7,645 bases of DNA, taken from positions 1 through 7,645 of the forward strand of contig WJJU01000256.1 in assembly GCA_014729595.1 (NCBI GenBank), in the 5' to 3' direction. Of the stretch, positions 1-6,265 are shown piece by piece (within the stretch, counting starts at the first letter, position 1; the number at the start of each line of letters is the position of its first letter). Origin of the DNA: Chitinivibrionales bacterium. GTDB taxonomy: Bacteria > Fibrobacterota > Chitinivibrionia > Chitinivibrionales > WJMI01. The position numbers and the translations under genes are program-made. Below the pieces are notes generated by a model. It did not search any database and was not told the DNA's origin. It saw only the letters and a program-made list of their open reading frames with translations.

Positions 1-317
1 ATCCGCAAGGTACCTATAGCCCGCGTGCATTATACATGCGGGGAAACGCTTATTGGACTTTGGCAAGCACGCCCTCTAAGAACGAAAAGGCATATTTCAC
101 CAAGGCGCGCGATAACTTTCAACGGGTCGTTTCGGACTATCCTGACTTCAACGAAATTTGTAACGCCAAAAATCTGCTCGCTTTCTCACTGAATAAACTC
201 GATAATCATCGGCGGGCGCTGGAGCTTTACGATTCGGTTCGCAGGAACGCATCCTGCGGAGCGAAGGCTGTTAAATTCGCCGATGAGCAGGCGGAAATGA
301 TAATCGGCTTGCACTGA
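1..317 (+). CDS. TPR-like protein, C-terminal fragment (5' end outside window)
   Basis: The reading frame is open from base 3 to the TGA at 315-317, giving about 104 residues, so the gene starts upstream of the window. The ATG at 36 is an internal methionine (preceded in frame by GTYSPRALY) and is not a believable start. The pattern of small and aromatic residues (ALYMRGNAYWTLA, then ARDNFQRVVSDYPD, then NAKNLLAFSLNKL and RRALELYDSV) fits two to three helical TPR-type repeats. These resemble the BamD/YbgF class of envelope TPR proteins, in which repeats often contain F-x-x-V-x-x-x-Y-P. The fragment ends 22 nt before the ExbB-like gene, which has its own strong ribosome binding site, so the two are probably co-transcribed. 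A periplasmic scaffold or adaptor role beside the proton channel is an inference. The N-terminus is missing, so no signal peptide can be checked. Confidence 0.75.
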   Translation, partial: PQGTYSPRALYMRGNAYWTLASTPSKNEKAYFTKARDNFQRVVSDYPDFNEICNAKNLLAFSLNKLDNHRRALELYDSVRRNASCGAKAVKFADEQAEMIIGLH

Positions 318-327
318 CAATCAACGG

Positions 328-333
328 AAGGAG
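328..333 (+). promoter_or_regulatory. Ribosome binding site of the ExbB-like gene
   Basis: AAGGAG, inside GGAAGGAG at 326-333, lies 6 nt before the ATG at 340. It is the best Shine-Dalgarno match in the operon and fixes the start of the channel gene. Confidence 0.8.
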
Positions 334-339
334 TGTGAA

Positions 340-1035
340 ATGGGTCTGAATCTTATCGAGACGTTCAAGGACGGCGGCTGGGCCATGTGGCCGCTACTCC
401 TGATCGCCGTACTGGGCCTTACATTCGGCATCGAAAGAATTATCGTTCTTTTCCTGCAAAAGCGAAAGCTAAGACCGGACCAGTTTCTTGACGCTTTCGA
501 CGCTTCGATCAAAAAGCACGGAGGCGACAGGGACGCCGTTGTCGAAGAGATGCTTGCTCTTTGCAAACGCGGCGGTGTGTGCGCGGAAATAATGCAAGAG
601 GGCTTGGCCAAGTTTCGTCAGGCCAAAGGGATGAATCTGTCGGTATTTGACACGAAAAAATGGATTACCGAAGCGGTCGAGGAACGTGCCCGAATCGAAC
701 TTCCCCAGCTCGAGTCACATCTTGCGGTCATGTCGGTCGGTGCGATGATCGCGCCGCTGATGGGACTCTTGGGAACGGTTACCGGTATGATCCGCTCTTT
801 CACGGTTATGGCCAGCGCCGCGGGCGGCGCCAAGCCCGATGAACTCGCGGGCGGTATTTCCGAGGCGCTTATCACCACGGCCACCGGACTCATCGTTGCC
901 ATACCTATTCTGGTGATTTATAACTGGGTCAAGAGTTCCGTGGAAAATTATGTTCTTCTGGTGGAAGAAGCATCCATTCATCTTGTTGACAATCTCATCG
1001 CCGGCGGCGCGGAAAACCAGCAGGGGAACGGCTAA
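340..1035 (+). CDS. MotA/TolQ/ExbB-family proton channel protein
   Basis: This 231-residue protein is of normal ExbB/TolQ length. Members form a multimeric inner-membrane channel that, with ExbD/TolR dimers, turns the proton motive force into mechanical work on envelope proteins. Three membrane segments can be seen: about residues 17-37 (MWPLLLIAVLGLTFGIERII), 128-151 and 171-193. The family signature is clear in the second and third: APLMGLLGTVTGMIRSF at 138-154 and GGISEALITTATGLIVAIP at 171-189, with the conserved small and threonine residues that line the channel. A charged cytoplasmic stretch of about 85 residues lies between segments 1 and 2, as in TolQ/ExbB. The start is set by a strong AAGGAG. 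The stop is 3 nt before the first ExbD gene, so translational coupling is likely. Whether it is closer to TolQ or ExbB cannot be decided here, so no symbol is given. Confidence 0.95.
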   Translation: MGLNLIETFKDGGWAMWPLLLIAVLGLTFGIERIIVLFLQKRKLRPDQFLDAFDASIKKHGGDRDAVVEEMLALCKRGGVCAEIMQEGLAKFRQAKGMNLSVFDTKKWITEAVEERARIELPQLESHLAVMSVGAMIAPLMGLLGTVTGMIRSFTVMASAAGGAKPDELAGGISEALITTATGLIVAIPILVIYNWVKSSVENYVLLVEEASIHLVDNLIAGGAENQQGNG

Positions 1036-1038
1036 GCT

Positions 1039-1809
1039 ATGGCATTTGGAAGTGCGAAGCAAAGCGAGGATCTGAAGCTCAACCTCTCGCCGATGATCGA
1101 CGTGGTGTTTCTTATCCTCATCTATTTTATCGTGTCAATGCAGATGGAGCCCTCGCTCGACAACATCATAAAACTCCCGCCCGTCTATGCCGCGTCGGAG
1201 CAGGAGGACGCGCTCCTACAGATTTATGTCTTGCCCGCTAAGGTTAACGCGGGGGGGCGCATCGACCGTGATTCGACCGGACTCGTGGCCTTTTCCGATA
1301 AAGCCACGACACCGGACACCTGTCCGCACTGCAAGCAACGCATAAAAACCGTGGAAGGGCTCTATATCCCGGGCAGTCTGACAAGGCTCGACAGCACACC
1401 GGTTGAGGACTTACAACTAGTTATGGCGGACGCCTATGGGGCCGGAGCCAAACCGCCCGCGTTCTTGTGCTCCAATTGCGGCGGAGAGGTGAGCCCCTAT
1501 TTGAAACTTGACGAAATCCCGAAGGTGTTGAAAGAAAAAAAGAAAGAAGTGCTGGAGATGATGGTCCGTCGCGAAAATTTTGAACGTCAACAACAAGGGA
1601 AAGGCCCTCTGACTCCGGCGGAAGAGAAAAAGCTGGAAGATGAGGTGCCGCTCATGATCAAGGCCGATCAAAAAGCTTTCTATGGAAGAATTCTACAGGT
1701 TGTGGCCATGGCCCGCGACACCGCTTCGGACATCAAAAAATTCGCCTTTGTAACCGACGCCTCGGCTTCGGAGGAGGTCTTGGCCAAAACGGCGGAATCC
1801 AGCAAGTAA
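1039..1809 (+). CDS. ExbD/TolR-family protein with a large four-cysteine insert
   Basis: The N-terminus is classic ExbD/TolR: a short cytoplasmic tail, then LNLSPMIDVVFLILIYFIV (15-33) with the conserved membrane aspartate D21, which carries protons in this family. The end also fits the family: VPLMIKADQKAFYGRILQVV (203-222) followed by DIKKFAFVTD (231-240) matches the usual terminal periplasmic fold. The protein is 256 residues, against about 135-150 for usual members. The extra length lies between about residues 65 and 200. It holds CPHC at 95-98 and CSNC at 144-147, 45 residues apart, followed by a long charged stretch (EKKKEVLEMMVRRENFERQQQ, then AEEKKLEDE) likely to be helical. Paired CxxC motifs suggest a metal-binding zinc-ribbon-like knuckle or a redox-active pair; the sequence does not decide which. 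The start follows the channel stop by 3 nt, with AGGGGA at 1022-1027 as a weak, distant ribosome binding site. It is probably coupled to the upstream gene. Confidence 0.9.
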   Translation: MAFGSAKQSEDLKLNLSPMIDVVFLILIYFIVSMQMEPSLDNIIKLPPVYAASEQEDALLQIYVLPAKVNAGGRIDRDSTGLVAFSDKATTPDTCPHCKQRIKTVEGLYIPGSLTRLDSTPVEDLQLVMADAYGAGAKPPAFLCSNCGGEVSPYLKLDEIPKVLKEKKKEVLEMMVRRENFERQQQGKGPLTPAEEKKLEDEVPLMIKADQKAFYGRILQVVAMARDTASDIKKFAFVTDASASEEVLAKTAESSK

Positions 1810-1821
1810 GAGGCCGATACG

Positions 1822-2313
1822 ATGATCAAATCCAGAATAAAAGAACCCGACGAAGTCGATATCACTCCGATGATCGATATTGTTTTTCAACTCATTATAT
1901 TTTTCATGGTAGTAATGGCTATTGCCGTGGTGTATGGTGTAGCCATCAAGTTTCCGGCCGGAAAGGGTGAGCCGCCCACTGAGGAAAATAAGAAGAAAAA
2001 TATCGTTGTTTATGTGCAGGCCGATATTATCGACAAAGGACACTTTATTCGGCATATCGGTCACCTTAAGGTAAATAACGAAGAAATTCCCCTGCAGCGT
2101 TCCGACAACCGCGAAGAGTGGGATACGCACCAAAAAGAGGGATATGATATGCTTGAGTTGAAAATGCGCGAGCTTATCGATAAAGGCTATAATGACAGCC
2201 TGTTGATCGTCAAGGGTGAGATGAAAACCTATCACGACAAAATTATGAGTGTCGTCGATCGGGGTAAGCGACTCGGTATGGACGGCTTCTCGCTGGTGCC
2301 ACCCACAAAGTAG
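1822..2313 (+). CDS. Second ExbD/TolR-family protein
   Basis: This 163-residue protein has the family hallmarks. A charged N-terminus is followed by VDITPMIDIVFQLIIFFMVV (12-31), with the conserved proton-carrying aspartate at D19. The periplasmic part ends in SLLIVKGEMKTYHDKIMSVV (126-145) and GMDGFSLVP, the usual strand-helix-strand end. It has no cysteine pair, and only a modest insert (about residues 72-123) separates the two halves of the periplasmic fold. The start lies 12 nt after the preceding stop, with AAGAGG at 1808-1813 as ribosome binding site. Tandem, non-identical ExbD genes next to one ExbB gene are common in Bacteroidota and related phyla, where the two may form a heterodimer in the channel pore. 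That pairing is inferred here. The gene ends the tightly packed operon; a hairpin follows directly. Confidence 0.93.
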   Translation: MIKSRIKEPDEVDITPMIDIVFQLIIFFMVVMAIAVVYGVAIKFPAGKGEPPTEENKKKNIVVYVQADIIDKGHFIRHIGHLKVNNEEIPLQRSDNREEWDTHQKEGYDMLELKMRELIDKGYNDSLLIVKGEMKTYHDKIMSVVDRGKRLGMDGFSLVPPTK

Positions 2314-2315
2314 GC

Positions 2316-2365
2316 TTTCGCCCGCGGTTATGCATCGCGCGCAACCAGCATAATCACGGGCGGAA
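2316..2365 (+). terminator. Strong inverted repeat after the ExbD genes; possible terminator or attenuator
   Basis: Bases 2316-2333 pair with 2348-2365 to give an 18-position stem: 15 Watson-Crick pairs, two G-U wobbles and one C-A mismatch. The loop is 14 nt. The core is GCCCGCGGTTATGC against GCATAATCACGGGC. It starts 2 nt after the second ExbD stop and ends 22 nt before the propeller gene. No run of T follows (next bases CTCGTTATCC), so it is not a textbook intrinsic terminator. It may reduce read-through, stabilise the upstream mRNA end, or be a dispersed repeat. I saw no convincing -35/-10 pair in the 74-nt gap. Confidence 0.45.
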
Positions 2366-2387
2366 CTCGTTATCCTTCCGGAACCCC

Positions 2388-4379
2388 ATGGAGCTTCATA
2401 AGACTATTCACAAGCAGCGTCAATTACGACGGCTGTTCCGCGTCAGTGTCACCATAGCGTTGATGGTGACGGTGCTTCTGGTCGCCCTCTACCTGATTCG
2501 GCAATCAAAGAAAACCGTCTTGCGTGAGGTTGAATTCGACCCGATTGCATGCGTTCGATTGTTCGATATCAGTCGTGTTTATCGAATTCGCGCCGCCGAT
2601 TATGCTCCGCACATGCTCTGGTTTGCCACCGCCGAAGGGATACGCGTGCTCAACACCGAAACGCTCGAGTGGCAACGTTATGGACTGGATCATGGCCTGA
2701 CGTCGGAGACAATCGTCGACGTGTGCTTCGAAGACGGTACGGCGTGGGTTGCCACCTGGAATGGTCTGCTGCGTTTTGATCGCGCCGAAAAGCGGTTTCA
2801 GCCGATCGATTTTTCGGTTGGCGCCGGGGGGGCGCGAATACTTGCAGTCGAGAGCGTTCCGGGCGCCGGTATCTTCTTCTCGATAGACACGCGCGGTCTG
2901 TATCACTTGGCGCCCGGAGATACCGTCCCGCGCCAAAGGCTAATCCCGGATGTTCGAGCGAGTGCCCGAATTACCTGTCTTAAGTATCGCACCGAAAACA
3001 AGCTTCTGGTCGGCGTGGAGGGACGACGGCTGTTGGAGTACGACGTGTCCAAGGATGAATTCAGCACTTTTCATTTCAGCCGCCCCGGTAGCCGGAAGAC
3101 GTATGTCTGGGATGTACTGTTTGATAACGGGGGCATGTGGGTGGCGACTTCGGATGACGGCTTGTGGCATAGCGAGAAGGTGGCGGATACGCTGCTGCCT
3201 GTTGAGTATTTTCCGGCCAAGGGGGCGTATGTTTTCGCCGATGACCGGGACGGCTTTTACTGCGGAACTCCTTTTGGACTCTGGCGCTATCATGAAAGCG
3301 TTTCCGGCGGAACATGGGTGCAATTGGTCCACCCCGCCGAAAAGTCCGCGACCGACTTTCAGGTCTTTACCCTAGCCAATACTTCCGATGTGCTCTGGTA
3401 CGGCAGTATGGATCTTGGCGCAGGTTATCTTCGGAAAGAGCGGATTGAATGGGTTCCGTTGCGAGCCGGTTTGGCGTCTCCGAATGTAGTGGCGATTGCG
3501 GCGGACGATACATTGCTTTGGACGTCGTACGGGTATGACGGCGACCATATTGATCGGTTTTTTGTGGCCGATGTTCAATACGACCGAAACTATGGTCGGT
3601 ATGATGGAATACTTGACCCCCAGATACAGAGCCTTGTACTCGATGGTTCTCGCTTGTACTACGGTGGTTTTGGATGCTTTGGCTGGCTCGATGATCGGGG
3701 GGCATCGGGCCGCTACTTCGGCAGGGAGTCGGCGCTTCCTCATGGCGACATTGCCGACATTTTCGTTCAAAGCGATTCGAGCATATACCTCGCGAGTCAC
3801 TTCGGCTTGATTCATTACCGACCGCATATCGATAGCTTTCATCTTTATGAAAACACCGAAGGTATGCGCATAACCTGCATTGCTCCCAATCACGATAAAT
3901 TATGGTTGGGGACCCTGGCTCGCGGATTGCATTTGTTTGATCCGATTGCCGGGCAAATTATGAATACCCGGCTTGAAGGTACAATGAGGATTATGGCGAT
4001 GGGAGTAACTGATGCGGGGCGTGTTCTGGTGGCGACCAAGCTGAGCGGCTTATATCGCATTGATAATGCAAGTGATCCGATTGAGCGAATACCGGCGCCG
4101 GGCGGGCTCATTGACGACGGGGCGGCGGAGCGGGAAAAGCATGTGACGGCGGCACGGCTGATTGACGGGCGTTTTTGGATGGGAACGCGCGAGGGGGGCT
4201 GCGCGGTTTATGATATAAGGAGAGAGAAGTGGGGGAGCTTTGGTTATTACGACGGCTTAGTGAGTGATCGAGTTCAGTCATTTTACGATACCGACAGTCA
4301 TATCTGGATTGGGTGCGACGGGGGCGTAAATCGGTTGGAGAAAAGCTATATTAATCGTAAGCTTAATGAAGGATCCTAA
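2388..4379 (+). CDS. Membrane-anchored 14-blade beta-propeller protein (two-component-regulator-propeller type)
   Basis: This 663-residue protein has a basic N-terminus (KQRQLRRLFR) and one hydrophobic segment at about 19-37, predicting an inner-membrane anchor with the rest in the periplasm. From about 70 to 651 a blade motif recurs: a strand of the form hydrophobic-W/Y-hydrophobic-G/A-T/S, then a Gly-rich turn and a second strand such as GLxRFD. Copies begin near residues 77, 119, 163, 206, 249, 289, 336, 376, 423, 466, 505, 546, 596 and 639. Clear examples are LWFATAEGIRVLN, AWVATWNGLLRFD, LWLGTLARGLHLFD and IWIGCDGGVNRLE. Spacing is 39-50 residues. Fourteen blades would make two seven-bladed propellers, the layout of the sensor half of hybrid two-component systems. 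Here, however, the protein ends 12 residues after the last blade, with no Y_Y_Y, kinase or regulator domain. Ligand binding or scaffolding is inferred. The start lacks a good ribosome binding site (only GGAA at 2380-2383), but the next methionine lies inside the membrane segment. The next gene follows after 14 nt. Confidence 0.85.
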   Translation: MELHKTIHKQRQLRRLFRVSVTIALMVTVLLVALYLIRQSKKTVLREVEFDPIACVRLFDISRVYRIRAADYAPHMLWFATAEGIRVLNTETLEWQRYGLDHGLTSETIVDVCFEDGTAWVATWNGLLRFDRAEKRFQPIDFSVGAGGARILAVESVPGAGIFFSIDTRGLYHLAPGDTVPRQRLIPDVRASARITCLKYRTENKLLVGVEGRRLLEYDVSKDEFSTFHFSRPGSRKTYVWDVLFDNGGMWVATSDDGLWHSEKVADTLLPVEYFPAKGAYVFADDRDGFYCGTPFGLWRYHESVSGGTWVQLVHPAEKSATDFQVFTLANTSDVLWYGSMDLGAGYLRKERIEWVPLRAGLASPNVVAIAADDTLLWTSYGYDGDHIDRFFVADVQYDRNYGRYDGILDPQIQSLVLDGSRLYYGGFGCFGWLDDRGASGRYFGRESALPHGDIADIFVQSDSSIYLASHFGLIHYRPHIDSFHLYENTEGMRITCIAPNHDKLWLGTLARGLHLFDPIAGQIMNTRLEGTMRIMAMGVTDAGRVLVATKLSGLYRIDNASDPIERIPAPGGLIDDGAAEREKHVTAARLIDGRFWMGTREGGCAVYDIRREKWGSFGYYDGLVSDRVQSFYDTDSHIWIGCDGGVNRLEKSYINRKLNEGS

Positions 4380-4384
4380 GGCGT

Positions 4385-4389
4385 GGAGG
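4385..4389 (+). promoter_or_regulatory. Ribosome binding site of the exported TPR gene
   Basis: GGAGG ends 4 nt before the ATG at 4394. It lies in the 14-nt gap after the propeller stop, which supports both this start and co-transcription with the propeller gene. Confidence 0.65.
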
Positions 4390-4393
4390 TACA

Positions 4394-5971
4394 ATGAGAC
4401 GAAACATCACCGTCGGTATACTGGTGACAATGTTGATGCTGGTTTCCTCGACGAATGTGCGTGCCCAAGACGGTCTGAGCCAAGCTCTTGCGGCGCTGAA
4501 CGCAGGCAATCCCCTGACGGCGGTGAAGCTCTTGGAGCCATACGTGAAAGAGCACCCGTCCTCATTCAAAGCCGCTATGGGACTGGGAAATGCTTATTAT
4601 CTTCTCGGTCGAATTGAAGATGCAAAGGTGTGGTTCGAGAACGCGCTGGAACTCAAGCCGGACGACGTCAACGCACGAGCCAATCTTGCTACCACGGCTT
4701 CGGCGCTTGGCGAATACAACCTGGCCGTCGGGACCTACATGGAGCTTGTCCGCGAGCATCCACGGAATGATGAATTTCATAACAACCTTGGCGTTGTATA
4801 CACGGCGATGGGCGATTACGAGAAGGCGGAGAACTCATTCCAAAAAGCCCTCTCCATACGTCCGAGCCAACATGAGTACTACCTTCGTCTCGGGGAGTTG
4901 TATGAGTTGACCGGCAAACACACCAAAGCCCTCGACAGCTTCAAGAATGCGCTGAAACTCAGCCCTTCAACCGTGGATCCTCTCTTGGCGATTGCCGGAA
5001 TTTATCGGGACAGGTCAGATTTTCGTACGGCCCGCACGTACCTCCTCAGGGCTTTGAAGGTCGATCCCAAGTCATGGGAAGCGATGGGGGAGCTTGGGGT
5101 CTTGGAAGAATTTCAGGGGAACTATGATAAAGCGGCCTATCGGTACATCCAGGCCTTGCGGATAAAGCAGGATGCCACCAAATATCTGAACAGACTGGCC
5201 GGGGTATTTACAAAAAAGGGAGATTACGAGCAGGCGACAAACTATTACCGTCAACTGATCGCGCTGGATCCCGGCTCGGCTGAAGCTCATGGTGAGTTGG
5301 GAATCGCCTTGGCCCGGGCCGGTGAACACTATGAAGCAGTGGCGGAACTCAAAGCCTCGCTCGATCGTAGGCCCGGGCATGTTCGCTATCTCAACGCATT
5401 GGGTGAATCTTATCTTGCTTTGGAGAAACATGAAATGGCAGTCTCGTGCTTTGAAGATGTGCTCAAGGCCGAGCCCGACAATCTTGATGCGCGGTTGCGG
5501 CTCGGGATCGTGGCCTTTGAGCGCAAGCGTTTCGACAGAGCCGAAAAGTATCTCCGCGGAGTGCTGGCGATGGCGCGGGCCAACGCCGATGCGCGATATT
5601 ATGTGGGTATGGTCGACGTTGAGAAGAAACGCTATGATGAAGCAAAGAAGCATTTCGAGGAGCTTCGAGAGCGATTCCCGGAGGATGCGCGCGTGTACTA
5701 TGGGTTGGGTCTTGCCTATTCCCGAGCCGGCGATATTCAGCGGGGGATCAATTATCACACCAAGGCGGTTGAGCTAAACGAGAAGAATCTCGATTCGCAT
5801 TGGGAACTGGCCAAACTCTACGAGAGCGTTGGAGATAATCAAATGGCTTATCGTCATCTCAAAAGGATCCTCCTAGTCGATCCCAATCATCATCTCAAGG
5901 ACCTTATTATGGACCGCCTTGAAGCGTTGCGCGAGGAGGGTGTAGTGGATAATGATTGGCAAAATTTCTAA
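4394..5971 (+). CDS. Exported tetratricopeptide-repeat protein (about 14 TPRs)
   Basis: This 525-residue protein begins with a signal peptide: basic MRRN, a hydrophobic core (VGILVTMLMLVSS) and a likely signal peptidase I site after NVRA (residues 21-24), leaving QDGLSQ as the mature start. There is no lipobox cysteine. The rest, from about 25 to 500, is a nearly unbroken run of 33-34-residue TPRs with the usual W/L-G-Y-A-F-A-P pattern. Good examples are KAAMGLGNAYYLLGRIEDA, NNLGVVYTAMGDYEKAENSF with KALSIRP, and VYYGLGLAYSRAGDIQRGI. About 14 repeats are counted, enough for close to two superhelical turns. TPR arrays bind partner proteins or peptides and have no enzymatic role of their own. 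The short tail (MDRLEALREEGVVDNDWQNF) lies outside the repeats. The gene follows the propeller gene by 14 nt with its own GGAGG. A periplasmic scaffold working with the propeller protein is an inference from context. Confidence 0.88.
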   Translation: MRRNITVGILVTMLMLVSSTNVRAQDGLSQALAALNAGNPLTAVKLLEPYVKEHPSSFKAAMGLGNAYYLLGRIEDAKVWFENALELKPDDVNARANLATTASALGEYNLAVGTYMELVREHPRNDEFHNNLGVVYTAMGDYEKAENSFQKALSIRPSQHEYYLRLGELYELTGKHTKALDSFKNALKLSPSTVDPLLAIAGIYRDRSDFRTARTYLLRALKVDPKSWEAMGELGVLEEFQGNYDKAAYRYIQALRIKQDATKYLNRLAGVFTKKGDYEQATNYYRQLIALDPGSAEAHGELGIALARAGEHYEAVAELKASLDRRPGHVRYLNALGESYLALEKHEMAVSCFEDVLKAEPDNLDARLRLGIVAFERKRFDRAEKYLRGVLAMARANADARYYVGMVDVEKKRYDEAKKHFEELRERFPEDARVYYGLGLAYSRAGDIQRGINYHTKAVELNEKNLDSHWELAKLYESVGDNQMAYRHLKRILLVDPNHHLKDLIMDRLEALREEGVVDNDWQNF

Positions 5972-6265
5972 GAGCCGGGTCGAATTTGTACGGTAGCTGG
6001 TTGCGGTATGGTGATGAATTCCCCCATTTTTTAATGCGTGGATTACCACATGTTTTCGATATCGGTCAGGGGGTATCGGTAAGCACCGCCGGCCGTGCAT
6101 TTTCCGAGTTTGGAATACCCGCCATAACGGAAATTTCTCAAAATCGGCCCCAGGAATCATCGATATAGCGCTATTTTACGAAATGAGGGCCGGTACCGTT
6201 GGATATACCCTTCCATTCGGTAACAGGACGGCTGAAAAACAATTTCATGCAATGGGCGACGAACG
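5972..6265. other. Convergent intergenic region, no gene seen
   Basis: These 294 nt separate the 3' ends of the TPR gene and uvrA. Short open frames occur on both strands but lack ribosome binding sites and any familiar composition. One possible structure is visible: ATCGGCCC at 6143-6150 pairs with GGGCCGGT at 6187-6194 (8 pairs, one G-U), enclosing the palindrome ATAGCGCTAT at 6165-6174. Another palindrome, CGGTACCG, is at 6191-6198. A terminator for each gene is expected here, but no GC stem followed by a T-run stands out on either strand. Confidence 0.6.

Noticed and set aside
36..38. ATG as the start of the first gene
   Set aside because: The frame is open to the window edge with TPR-like residues before it, and no ribosome binding site precedes it.
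1693..2235. Minus-strand open frame of 180 codons opposite the second ExbD gene
   Set aside because: The plus-strand ExbD signature is unmistakable. The antisense product shows no known motif and would span two genes.
3372..3893. Minus-strand open frame of 173 codons opposite the propeller gene
   Set aside because: The sense frame carries regular blade motifs throughout. The antisense frame is a shadow.
5072..5758. Long minus-strand open frame (228 codons) opposite the TPR gene
   Set aside because: It lies wholly antisense to a clear TPR gene, has no recognisable family features and no ribosome binding site. Repeat-rich coding DNA often leaves long antisense frames.
5873..6160. Possible 95-codon minus-strand gene in the convergent gap
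   Set aside because: It overlaps the end of the TPR gene antisense, with no ribosome binding site or coding-like composition seen.
5956..6168. Possible 70-codon gene after the TPR gene
   Set aside because: It begins inside the TPR gene's last codons in another frame, lacks a ribosome binding site, and its product resembles nothing recognisable.
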